Origin: 2-01-FULL-39-33 sp964361645
GTDB lineage: Bacteria; Patescibacteriota; Patescibacteriia; 2-01-FULL-39-33
Reading direction: 5' to 3'
DNA: 14,505 nt
Assembly: GCA_964361645.1 (NCBI GenBank)
Contig: CAYIBK010000026.1
Location: forward strand, 1 to 14,505
A program made the translations under genes and the position numbers. The first letter of the stretch is position 1; the number at the start of each line of letters is the position of its first letter. A model generated the notes under the pieces. It ran no database searches and had not been told where the DNA came from. It saw only the letters and a program-made list of their open reading frames with translations. Shown here piece after piece: positions 3,901 to 10,700 of this stretch.

Positions 3901-4932
3901 ATGGCAATTGAAAAAGAAAAAAAAATAACTTCTCCCAAAGAAGAAAGTGGTGATAATTTGATAGATTTTACTCTTAGACCGCAAAAATTAGATGAATATG
4001 TCGGCCAAGAAGCCACTAAAGAGAATTTAAAAATATTTATAGAAGCAGCCAAGTCACGCGGTGAATCATTGGAACATGTTTTAATATTTGGCCCACCAGG
4101 ATTAGGCAAGACTACCTTGGCCCATATCATCGCCAATGAAATGGGTAGTAATATAAAAGTGACTTCTGGGCCAGCTATTGAAAGAGCGGGGGATTTGGCA
4201 GCTATACTTACCAATTTATCAGATGGCGATGTTTTGTTTATTGATGAAATACATCGTATGAATAAAACTATAGAAGAAATACTCTACCCAGCGATGGAGG
4301 ATTACGCCTTGGATATTATTATCGGTAAAGGGCCATCAGCCAGAACCCTAAGACTAGATCTGCCAAAATTTACTATCATCGGCGCTACCACTAAGGTTAG
4401 TGGTTTGTCTTCACCCCTACGAGATCGGTTTGGTAATGTTTTTAGATTAAATTTTTACTCCACCGAAGAAATTGAAAAAATAGTGAGCCGGGCGGCTAAG
4501 ATATTAAACACAGAAATAGACAGTCATTCGCTAAATGAAATAGCTAAGAGATCCAGACAAACTCCCAGAATTGCCAATAGACTACTTAAACGAGTAAGGG
4601 ATTTCGCCCAAGTCAAAAAAAATGGTAAAATAGATAAAGAAATAGCGCGTGAAGCTTTAGATATGTTAGAAGTTGATAACCGCGGATTGGATAATATAGA
4701 TAGACAATTTTTAATAGCGCTGATTAAAAAATTTTCTGGTGGACCAGCCGGCTTAAACACCTTAGCTTCGTCTTTATCAGAAGAAATGGATACTATTGAA
4801 GATGTTATCGAGCCATTTCTCTTGCAAATCGGCTTCATTAGTAGAACACCTAGGGGAAGAGTAGCTACCGAATCAGCTTACCGCCACCTAGATATCGAAC
4901 CGCCAAATAATTTACAAGATAAATTAATCTAA
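3901..4932 (+). CDS. ruvB: Holliday junction branch migration ATPase RuvB
   Basis: RuvB is the hexameric AAA+ motor that, with RuvA, drives branch migration of Holliday junctions. The 343 residues are normal for the family. Visible features: the N-terminal LRPQKLDEYVGQ box (25-36), Walker A GPPGLGKT (64-71), Walker B LFIDEIH (112-118), the sensor stretch GATTK (161-165), the arginine-finger region SSPLRDRFG (170-178), and the C-terminal winged-helix domain with GGPAGLNTLASSLSEE and IGFISRTPRGRVAT (about 276-325). All key residues are present. The first 20 residues are a charged extension. ruvA and ruvC are not in this window. The next gene starts 4 bases downstream. Confidence 0.97.
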   Translation: MAIEKEKKITSPKEESGDNLIDFTLRPQKLDEYVGQEATKENLKIFIEAAKSRGESLEHVLIFGPPGLGKTTLAHIIANEMGSNIKVTSGPAIERAGDLAAILTNLSDGDVLFIDEIHRMNKTIEEILYPAMEDYALDIIIGKGPSARTLRLDLPKFTIIGATTKVSGLSSPLRDRFGNVFRLNFYSTEEIEKIVSRAAKILNTEIDSHSLNEIAKRSRQTPRIANRLLKRVRDFAQVKKNGKIDKEIAREALDMLEVDNRGLDNIDRQFLIALIKKFSGGPAGLNTLASSLSEEMDTIEDVIEPFLLQIGFISRTPRGRVATESAYRHLDIEPPNNLQDKLI

Positions 4933-4936
4933 TTAA

Positions 4937-5200
4937 ATGGTTACCATTGCTATATTTTATTATCTTTATTTGGCTATAATATTATTTTTTATAATTTATA
5001 GCTTTTTTAATATTTACCATTTGATTAGATTTGGGTTCGCTAGTTTCACCAATATAATAATCATTATTGCCTATCTAGCGGTAGCCACGGCTTTACTTAT
5101 TTATTCTTTTAGCTTGTTAACCACCATTGATTGGAATATTCCTTTGATTAATTTACAAACCAGTCTGTTTACTAATACTGCCAGCAATATTAATTTTTAA
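4937..5200 (+). CDS. Small integral membrane protein of unknown function
   Basis: An 87-residue, highly hydrophobic protein with two clear membrane helices (about 4-24 and 36-62) and a polar C-terminal tail of some 20 residues rich in Asn and Thr. The start lies 4 bases after ruvB and the stop 2 bases before the PH-domain gene, so it is translated as part of the ruvB-queA operon. No Shine-Dalgarno is seen. Its position beside the PH-domain membrane protein suggests, without proof, a shared role. I recognise no family. Confidence 0.75.
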   Translation: MVTIAIFYYLYLAIILFFIIYSFFNIYHLIRFGFASFTNIIIIIAYLAVATALLIYSFSLLTTIDWNIPLINLQTSLFTNTASNINF

Positions 5201-5202
5201 TT

Positions 5203-5748
5203 ATGATTTCCAAAAACTACATCCCCGATCAGCACGATGGCGAAGAAATCGTTCTCCACTTAAGAAGACATTGGTTTATTTTCTTTAAAATATTTTTATT
5301 TTTTGTGATTTTAGCTTTAATTCCAGTGGCTTTATATTATCTGATTTCTAATAATATGCCTTCTCTAATAGAGGGTGATGTTAGTTATCCGATGCTACTG
5401 ATATTATTTTTGTCATATTATCTAATACTTTTAATATCCATCTTCACCGCTTGGACGGAAACCTATCTTGATGTCTGGACTATAACCACTGAAAGAATTA
5501 TTAATCGCGAGCAAAACGGCTTATTTAATCGAGTGGTTTCAGAATTGGATTTAAGAAGAGTTCAAGATGTAACTGCCGAGCAAAAAGGATTTTTCCCCAC
5601 TATCTTTTACTACGGTGATGTCTATATCCAATCGGCCGGCATTAAAGAAAGATTTGTTTTTGAACAAATAGCCCAACCTTATAAAATTGCCAAGGTAATA
5701 CAACAACTAGATGAGCGAGTCAAAAAAAATTCCCCTTCAGGAATTTGA
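5203..5748 (+). CDS. Membrane protein with a bacterial PH domain (YdbT/YdbS type)
   Basis: The 181-residue protein has two membrane helices (about 26-48 and 65-85) followed by a cytoplasmic bacterial PH-like domain (about 90-170). The diagnostic run is WTITTERIINREQNG (95-109), then LDLRRVQDVTAEQKG (119-133), then YYGDVYIQSAG (140-150), the typical bPH_2 order. Such proteins are membrane-bound, and their exact role is unknown in most bacteria. The 3' end overlaps queA by 38 bases, so translation of the two is probably coupled. Confidence 0.85.
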   Translation: MISKNYIPDQHDGEEIVLHLRRHWFIFFKIFLFFVILALIPVALYYLISNNMPSLIEGDVSYPMLLILFLSYYLILLISIFTAWTETYLDVWTITTERIINREQNGLFNRVVSELDLRRVQDVTAEQKGFFPTIFYYGDVYIQSAGIKERFVFEQIAQPYKIAKVIQQLDERVKKNSPSGI

Positions 5749-6772
5749 TTATCAATTGCCAGAAAATCTAATAGGGCAAACGCCAATCAAACCGCGAGAT
5801 TCTGCGCGGTTATTAATTTTGGATAAATATAGGGGCCAGATAAGCCATAAAATATTTTATAATATTGTTGATTATTTAAATCCTGGCGATGTTTTGGTCT
5901 TAAATAATTCAAAAGTTATACCAGCTAGACTAATCGGACAAAAAATAACTGGCGGAAAAATAGAAATATTTTTACTTAAAAAAACGTCATTGCGAGAGAA
6001 TTCAAATGAACGAAGCAATCCCATAGCTACAAAAAATACTTGGCAAGTGTTAGTTGGTGGAAAAGTTAATCCTGGCCAAGAAATTATATTGCCTAAAAAT
6101 ATAAGAGCTAAAATTATAAAAAAATATGATGATAAATCTTGGCTAGTTAAATTCAACTGCCAAGATAAAAAAATATTCTCTATTGGCCAAGTACCACTTC
6201 CGCCCTATATTAAAAAGAAAGCGAAAATGGCAGATTATCAAACAATTTATGCCCAGCCACTAGGATCGGTGGCCGCCCCCACGGCCGGACTTCATTTCAC
6301 TAAAAAATTGATTAATCAATTAAAAAAGAAGGGGGTAAAAATAGAATACATCACTTTGCATGTAGGACTAGGCACGTTTATGCCAGTTAAAGCTAAGTAT
6401 ATCCAAGATCATAAAATACATAGTGAATTGGCTATTTTAAATAATAAAACGGCTAATACTATAAACAAATCTAAAAAATCAGGACATAAAATAATTGCCG
6501 TTGGAACCACTAGTCTTAGGACACTAGAAGCTTTGGCTGATAATAATGAGCGACTCCAGCCACAAAGTAAGTGGGTAGATATATTCATCTACCCCAGCTA
6601 TAGATTTAAAATAGTTAACAGTTTAATTACTAATTTCCATTTGCCCAAATCAACTTTGTTAATGCTAGTCTCGGCTTTAGCTGGTGAAAAATTAATCAAA
6701 AAGGCTTATCAGATAGCCATAAAAAAAAGATATAAATTTTTCAGTTTCGGCGATGCGATGTTTATCAAATAG
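5711..6772 (+). CDS. queA: S-adenosylmethionine:tRNA ribosyltransferase-isomerase QueA
   Basis: QueA moves the ribosyl part of S-adenosylmethionine onto preQ1 in tRNA to form epoxyqueuosine, in the anticodon wobble position of Asp, Asn, His and Tyr tRNAs. The 353-residue protein has all family blocks: DYQLPENLIGQTP (13-25), PGDVLVLNNSKVIPARL (58-74), AAPTAGLHFT, HVGLGTF, GTTSLRTLEAL, LITNFHLPKSTLLMLVSALAG and FFSFGDAMFI at the C-terminus. Residues 92-108 (TSLRENSNERSNPIATK) are not family-like and come from an in-frame palindromic insertion at 5985-6026. The start lies inside the PH-domain gene. queA near ruvB is a common bacterial pairing. tgt and queG are not in this window. Confidence 0.97.
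   Translation: MSESKKIPLQEFDYQLPENLIGQTPIKPRDSARLLILDKYRGQISHKIFYNIVDYLNPGDVLVLNNSKVIPARLIGQKITGGKIEIFLLKKTSLRENSNERSNPIATKNTWQVLVGGKVNPGQEIILPKNIRAKIIKKYDDKSWLVKFNCQDKKIFSIGQVPLPPYIKKKAKMADYQTIYAQPLGSVAAPTAGLHFTKKLINQLKKKGVKIEYITLHVGLGTFMPVKAKYIQDHKIHSELAILNNKTANTINKSKKSGHKIIAVGTTSLRTLEALADNNERLQPQSKWVDIFIYPSYRFKIVNSLITNFHLPKSTLLMLVSALAGEKLIKKAYQIAIKKRYKFFSFGDAMFIK
5985..6026. repeat. Palindromic element inserted in frame within queA
   Basis: The DNA runs CGTCATTGCGAG, then 14 bases, then CGAAGCAATCCCATAG. The arms ATTGC and GCAAT pair. The bases match the widely scattered CATTGCGAG...CGAAGCAAT palindrome type that I know from several bacterial genomes. It encodes residues 92-107 of QueA, between two conserved strands, and keeps the frame. 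This resembles the protein-embedded palindromes of Rickettsia. Confidence 0.75.
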
Positions 6773-6799
6773 TTGACAATTTTGATTTTTTACTATAAC
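6773..6799 (+). promoter_or_regulatory. Predicted promoter of the small gene at 6858
   Basis: A consensus TTGACA (6773-6778) directly follows the queA stop codon. TATAAC (6794-6799) lies after a 15-base spacer, two shorter than ideal. It gives a leader of about 50 bases with a strong Shine-Dalgarno at its end. Confidence 0.5.
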
Positions 6800-6857
6800 A
6801 TCTATTTAAACGCTGCTCATTTGAAATCTAACCAACACACTAGGAAGGGAGTATGAA

Positions 6858-7133
6858 ATGAATATTATTCTCGGTTTAGTTTTTATATTTGTGGTGGGTA
6901 TTTTAATTGGTAGAGGGATTTATATTGGACAACCGAAATACATAGACGCCATGAAAGGTAGTGATGTATATGAAGTATTAACTAAATGGAAGAATAAAAA
7001 TTATTATCTGGCGATATTAAAAAGCGTACATTCTCAAAAAATCGATTTATGGAGATTGGAACATATGCCTAACAGCCAATTTATTAAAAACGATAGAATA
7101 TGTAATGGGGAAGTTTTCATTACAAGTGCATAA
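6858..7133 (+). CDS. Small membrane-anchored protein of unknown function
   Basis: This 91-residue protein has one N-terminal hydrophobic helix (about 3-20, IILGLVFIFVVGILIG) and a polar, basic remainder containing DVYEVLTKWKNKNYYLAIL. No lipobox or cleavage site is obvious, so it is probably a single-pass anchor. The start is fixed by AAGGGAG (6845-6851), 6 bases before the ATG. As with the gene at 2357, it is a stand-alone unit with TTGACA promoter, leader, strong ribosome site and strong terminator. No family recognised. Confidence 0.75.
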   Translation: MNIILGLVFIFVVGILIGRGIYIGQPKYIDAMKGSDVYEVLTKWKNKNYYLAILKSVHSQKIDLWRLEHMPNSQFIKNDRICNGEVFITSA

Positions 7134-7139
7134 CCCAAT

Positions 7140-7166
7140 AACTCGCTCCGGCGAGTTTTTTATTTT
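7140..7166 (+). terminator. Intrinsic terminator of the small gene at 6858
   Basis: A 7-bp stem AACTCGC/GCGAGTT with a 4-nt TCCG loop (7140-7146, 7151-7157) followed by TTTTTTATTTT. It starts 6 bases after the stop codon. Confidence 0.9.
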
Positions 7167-7178
7167 CCCCATTAAAAC

Positions 7179-7187
7179 TGCTATAAT
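7179..7187 (+). promoter_or_regulatory. Extended -10 promoter candidate for the transporter operon
   Basis: TGCTATAAT is a perfect extended -10 (TG at 7179-7180, TATAAT at 7182-7187). The -35 position falls in the T-run of the preceding terminator and is poor, as is usual for extended -10 promoters. The leader would be about 50 bases. Confidence 0.5.
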
Positions 7188-7200
7188 ATAGATACTTTTT

Positions 7201-7234
7201 ACTTTATAAACTTTCTAACTTTATAACTTTATAA
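7201..7234 (+). repeat. Four short tandem repeats before the EamA start codon
   Basis: Four head-to-tail units of 8-9 bases, consensus ACTTTATAA (one unit has ACTTTCTA), lie in the leader 10 bases before the ATG. No Shine-Dalgarno is present. They could be slippage-prone or simply AT-rich drift. Confidence 0.6.
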
Positions 7235-7244
7235 ACTCCCCGAC

Positions 7245-8138
7245 ATGACTTGGCCTATTATCACCATTATCGCTTATCTTCTAAACGCCATAGCTATCAC
7301 TATTGATAAATTTTTGTTAGCCAAAAAAATAACTAACCCGGCAGTGTATGCTATTTTTATTTCTACCCTAAGCTTGTTAGCTCTAGTTTTAATTCCTTTT
7401 GGTTTTCATTTATATTCTTTGAATCAGATTTTAATCGCTCTGGTAGCTGGCCTTATATTTACCTTCGCCCTGCTTTATATGTTTAAAGCATTGGGTCAAA
7501 ATGAAGCCTCGCGCATTACCCCTTTTATGGGTGGTTTTCAGCCGATTTTTGTTTTTATCTTGGCTTTTATTTTTTTAAATGAAATACTGATCCCGCAACA
7601 ATTAATCGCTTTTATAATAATTATTCTGGGTACGGTTATAATTTCTTGGCAGAATAATTCAAAAGCCACTCAAAAAAAAGCTTATTTATTTGCTATTATT
7701 GCCACCTTACTGTTTGCTATCTCCTATACTATTAATAAATATTCTTTTACTAATCAGGATTTTATTTCTGGTTTTGTTTGGACAAGAATAGGTGCTTTTA
7801 TTGGTGCTTTAATTCTTTTAGTGCCAACTAAAAACAGATTGGATATTAAAATAGAACTGAAAAAACCTAAAAAACAAACTAGTATCTTATTTATATTCGG
7901 ACAAACAGCTGGCGCGCTTAGTTTTATTTTAATAAATTATGCCATTGCTATTTCTTCTAGCGTCGCCCTAGTTAATGCCCTGCAAGGATTGCAATATGTT
8001 TTCTTACTAATAATAATTTTTTCCTTATCTTGGAAATTTCCCAAGCTTTTAGAAGAAAAAATTACCCCACTGATAGTAATTAAAAAAATTATAGCTACGG
8101 CTTTAATTATCGGAGGTTTATTTATATTATTTATCTAA
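7245..8138 (+). CDS. EamA/DMT-family transporter
   Basis: A 297-residue integral membrane protein with about ten hydrophobic helices and the two-fold repeat of the drug/metabolite transporter superfamily. The first half ends with the EamA-like run ALGQNEASRITPFMGGFQPIFVFILAFIFLNE (about 87-118), and a similar helix pair recurs near the C-terminus (IAISSSVALVNALQGLQYVFLLIIIF). A lysine-rich loop (about 144-150) divides the halves. The substrate cannot be told from sequence. The start follows tandem repeats with no Shine-Dalgarno. The glycoside hydrolase gene begins at the very next base after its stop, so the two are co-transcribed. Confidence 0.88.
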   Translation: MTWPIITIIAYLLNAIAITIDKFLLAKKITNPAVYAIFISTLSLLALVLIPFGFHLYSLNQILIALVAGLIFTFALLYMFKALGQNEASRITPFMGGFQPIFVFILAFIFLNEILIPQQLIAFIIIILGTVIISWQNNSKATQKKAYLFAIIATLLFAISYTINKYSFTNQDFISGFVWTRIGAFIGALILLVPTKNRLDIKIELKKPKKQTSILFIFGQTAGALSFILINYAIAISSSVALVNALQGLQYVFLLIIIFSLSWKFPKLLEEKITPLIVIKKIIATALIIGGLFILFI

Positions 8139-9140
8139 ATGAAAAATAAAATTCTAAAAATAATTATTCTGGTTATATTAATTTTAATCATATTATTCGG
8201 TTTATCATTCCTACTGGATTTTTCTAAAAAAGATATTAAATGGGGTATAACCTTCTCTTCTAAATACGCTCAAGATGAGCTGGGTTTGAATTGGCAAGAA
8301 ACCTATCTGGCTATCCTAGATGATTTAAAAGTAAATAATATAAGGCTCTCAGCTTATTGGAATGAAATCGAAGCGGAAAGGGATAATTATGATTTTGGGC
8401 AATTAGACTGGCAAATTAATGAGGCCAGTAAGAGAAAGATTAATATTATTTTAGCTGTTGGCCGACGATTACCTAGATGGCCAGAGTGTCACGACCCAGA
8501 GTGGCTAAGTGAACTGCCCCAACAAGAGGCTCAGCAAGAGCAACTAGAGCTAGTGGATTTAGTTATTAAACGATACCGGCAAAATGAAAACATTAAAATG
8601 TGGCAGATTGAAAACGAGCCCTATTTAGGCACCTTTGGTCAATGTCAGCCACTAAATGAAAGCGTTTTCAAACAAGAAATTGCTTTAACTAAAAGTTTAA
8701 GCCCAAAGCCCATTTTAGTCACCGATAGTGGCGAGCTTAATTTTTGGATCAAAGCCGCTAAAACCGGCGCAGAGGTAATTGGCAGTACTCTTTATCGGGT
8801 AGTTTATAATGAAAAAATTGGTTATGTCAGATACCCCTTACCGCCAATATTTTATTTCGCCAAAGCGACTTTAATTAAAACTCTTTTTCAGACTAAAAGT
8901 GTAATTAATTCCGAACTGCAAACTGAAGCTTGGCACACCGAAAAAAAAGATTTATCGCAGATGACTCTAGCTGAATCTGCCCAGTCAATGGACTTAAAAC
9001 AATTTCAAAAAAATGTTTCTTTTGCTCAAAGGGCTGGTTTTGATGAAATTTATCTTTGGGGAGCTGAATGGTGGTATTTTTTGAAAGTTAAACAAAATAA
9101 TAATGACTTATGGAATGAAGCCAAAAAAATCTGGCAGTAA
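8139..9140 (+). CDS. Membrane-anchored glycoside hydrolase, clan A type
   Basis: The 333-residue protein has an uncleaved-looking N-terminal membrane helix (5-26) and then an outward-facing TIM-barrel-like domain. WQIENEP (155-161) carries the Asn-Glu pair typical of clan GH-A, with E160 the likely acid/base. SELQTEAW (258-265) is the likely nucleophile strand, with E259 or E263 as nucleophile. NIRLSAYWNEIE (67-78) and YLWGAEWWYF (305-314) fit the barrel core. It should cut or trim a glycan at the cell surface; the exact GH family is uncertain (related to GH5/GH42-like proteins). It abuts the EamA transporter gene. A strong terminator follows. Confidence 0.8.
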   Translation: MKNKILKIIILVILILIILFGLSFLLDFSKKDIKWGITFSSKYAQDELGLNWQETYLAILDDLKVNNIRLSAYWNEIEAERDNYDFGQLDWQINEASKRKINIILAVGRRLPRWPECHDPEWLSELPQQEAQQEQLELVDLVIKRYRQNENIKMWQIENEPYLGTFGQCQPLNESVFKQEIALTKSLSPKPILVTDSGELNFWIKAAKTGAEVIGSTLYRVVYNEKIGYVRYPLPPIFYFAKATLIKTLFQTKSVINSELQTEAWHTEKKDLSQMTLAESAQSMDLKQFQKNVSFAQRAGFDEIYLWGAEWWYFLKVKQNNNDLWNEAKKIWQ

Positions 9141-9163
9141 ATAACTCAAAAATATTAATTTAA

Positions 9164-9193
9164 AAAACTTCCTTAATTATTTAAGGAAGTTTT
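9164..9193. terminator. Bidirectional terminator between convergent genes
   Basis: A perfect 13-bp stem (9164-9176 with 9181-9193, 4-nt TTAT loop) with A- and T-rich flanks on both sides. It serves the glycoside hydrolase (plus) and the broken hydrolase gene (minus), whose stop codon is at 9197. Confidence 0.85.
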
Positions 9194-9196
9194 AGT

Positions 9197-9958
9197 TTAA
9201 AATAAGGCGCTAGTCAAACTAGACCAACTAAATTTTTGCCAATTATCTCTTGACTTTGACAAGCGATCGGCAATCACCCAAAGAACTAACGGATTAAAGC
9301 ACATGCCGCAATGACTGCCTAAAACCATCACATTTTGAGAATGTCGGCTTCTGGGTTCTTTGGAACAATTATTGGAAACAATGCCATCAGTGGGCGAATA
9401 AATAGAAGTGGAAGGCACCGGCATTTTCTTTCTCATTCTCTTGATCAAATCCGATGGTAATTTATCAACTGTCTTAGCCGAAACTAAATTATAAAGCCAA
9501 GTCATGTTGGTATTTTGAAGATTGCCCACAAAAGGACTGCCCAAAGATATCACCTGATTAACCCATTCCGGATGTATTCGAGCCATTTCCCGAGCATAAG
9601 TGCCACCAAGACTCTGGTCGATAATACTGATGGGCAAATTAGCTTTTTAATAAACCTCTTTTAATCTTCTACCCAGCATCAAATCTAGGCCATCACTATA
9701 CCCTCGATTTAAGCCTAATTCAGAAACATAAACAGTGTAGCCAATACTCCTTAAAAAACGCTGTAAATTGATGGTTGAAATATCAATTTGCAGAAAACCT
9801 GGCAGAATCAAGACCGGCTGGTCCTGGCCCCTAGGAACATACCTTTTAATTATAGGCACGGTTGCTATTGAAGATAATAATTCTAAAATTGCCTGTAATT
9901 CACAGAAAGCCAGGAAAATAGATGGGCGCCCATCAAAGCGCTTTAGAAGAACATTCAT
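9197..9958 (-). pseudogene. Lipase-like alpha/beta hydrolase broken by an in-frame TAA
   Basis: One frame runs from the ATG at 9958 to 9197 and is interrupted by a single TAA after residue 103 (RRLKEVY-stop-KANLPISII). Before it: QPVLILPGFLQIDISTINLQRFLRSIGYTVY, the usual oxyanion/HG-like region. After it: the nucleophile elbow DQSLGG with catalytic Ser, TDGIVS with the Asp and GSHCGMCFNPLVLWVIADRL with the His. Both halves match one family with no other gap. The first Gly of the GxSxG motif is Asp here. The TAA (from CAA Gln) and the Gly-to-Asp change (GGC to GAC) are each single C-to-T or G-to-A transitions. Readthrough or a sequencing error cannot be excluded. A promoter and an AAGGG site lie upstream. 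Confidence 0.85.
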
Positions 9959-9994
9959 TGTTCTAATCCCTTTTTGGTTGTTATTAAGGTACTA

Positions 9995-10009
9995 ATGACT
10001 CTTAGTCAT
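9995..10009. promoter_or_regulatory. Possible operator upstream of the broken hydrolase
   Basis: ATGACT-CTT-AGTCAT is a perfect 6-bp inverted repeat with a 3-base centre. It sits just downstream of the predicted start of transcription from the 10018-10045 promoter, a typical repressor-site position. It could also be chance. Confidence 0.35.
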
Positions 10010-10017
10010 AATTTGTT

Positions 10018-10045
10018 AGTGTAGCACTTTTAATATTTTTTTCAA
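10018..10045 (-). promoter_or_regulatory. Predicted promoter of the hydrolase pseudogene
   Basis: The minus strand has TTGAAA (10040-10045), a 16-base spacer and TACACT (10018-10023). Confidence 0.4.
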
Positions 10046-10061
10046 ATTTTTTAAGATAAAA

Positions 10062-10085
10062 AATCCCATTAAGTTTAATGGGATT
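10062..10085 (-). terminator. Terminator overlapping the stop of the 10085-10576 gene
   Basis: An 11-bp stem AATCCCATTAA/TTAATGGGATT (10062-10072, 10075-10085) starts at the last base of the TGA stop. On the minus strand it is followed by TTTTTATC. Confidence 0.8.
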
Positions 10086-10576
10086 CACTGTCCTTTTTCT
10101 TTTTTGCGTTTTTCTTCCTCTTGGAATTCCCTCAATATATCATCAACATTAACCGTCTCTGATATAAAACCCAAATCATTGCTATAGCTTTCCCCTTTGA
10201 TTTCTTCTGGCAGATCATCACTGTCATATTCAGAGATATCAATAGTATTGATATTATCATTTACCTTTGCCACAAAAGCCTTTAAAAAACCTTTTAAGGT
10301 TGCCACAATACTTAAGCTAACACCGATGGCAGTGCTATAAATAGCCGTACTATCCTCCAGCTTCAAGAAAATAACATAGCTATTTAATTGCTTATCCAAA
10401 GGAGTAACATTAATGATCATAGCCATAAAATCAATAGGCAAACTAGAAAACATTTCTTTAAAAATCCTGATAATTTCTTGGGTTTCGTTTATTTTTAATT
10501 TTGGCAAACCATAAATGCTAATTAACAAATGATGACTGCCATCACTAGCTTCTATCTTCTGATGAGGGGAAATCAT
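10085..10576 (-). CDS. Soluble acidic protein of unknown function
   Basis: A 163-residue protein without signal or membrane helix. Residues 15-75 alternate hydrophobic strands and a helix (HLLISIYGLPKLKI, QEIIRIFKEMF, SYVIFLKLED). About 80-105 is a hydrophobic helix region (VSLSIVATLKGFLKAFVAKV). The last 60 residues are strongly acidic and then charged, ending in EEEKRKKEKGQ, probably disordered. The start is set by AGGAG, 8 bases before the ATG. It has its own promoter and a terminator touching the stop codon, the same stand-alone layout as the small genes at 2357 and 6858. No family recognised. Confidence 0.75.
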   Translation of the reverse strand: MISPHQKIEASDGSHHLLISIYGLPKLKINETQEIIRIFKEMFSSLPIDFMAMIINVTPLDKQLNSYVIFLKLEDSTAIYSTAIGVSLSIVATLKGFLKAFVAKVNDNINTIDISEYDSDDLPEEIKGESYSNDLGFISETVNVDDILREFQEEEKRKKEKGQ

Positions 10577-10619
10577 GGTATTTTCTCCTGGGTGTTGCCT
10601 TCATAAAGAACCAAACTCT

Positions 10620-10648
10620 ATATTATTACATTTTCGTAAAAAATACAA
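10620..10648 (-). promoter_or_regulatory. Predicted promoter of the 10085-10576 gene
   Basis: The minus strand has TTGTAT (10643-10648), a 17-base spacer and TAATAT (10620-10625). Its -35 box lies directly beside that of the divergent promoter at 10649-10677. Confidence 0.5.
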
Positions 10649-10677
10649 TTGAAAATATGGTTTAAAAATGATAGGCT
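10649..10677 (+). promoter_or_regulatory. Predicted promoter of the flippase-polymerase pair
   Basis: TTGAAA (10649-10654), a 17-base spacer and TAGGCT (10672-10677). It is back to back with the minus-strand promoter, so the two polymerases would compete. The -10 is weak. Confidence 0.4.
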
Positions 10678-10700
10678 TAAATTAATAAAAAAACAATCAA

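Noticed and set aside
7201..7234. An iteron-type replication origin, because of tandem ACTTTATAA units
   Set aside because: There are only four short AT-rich units, with no replication gene or DnaA-box cluster nearby; leader drift is a simpler reading.
9638..9646. Recoding of the stop codon in the hydrolase as in genomes with UGA=Gly
   Set aside because: The interrupting codon is TAA, not TGA, and TGA ends several genes here (5748, 10085, 13392), so the standard code applies.
9768..9995. A 75-residue plus-strand frame
   Set aside because: It lies antisense within the first half of the hydrolase pseudogene, which is clearly coding on the minus strand.
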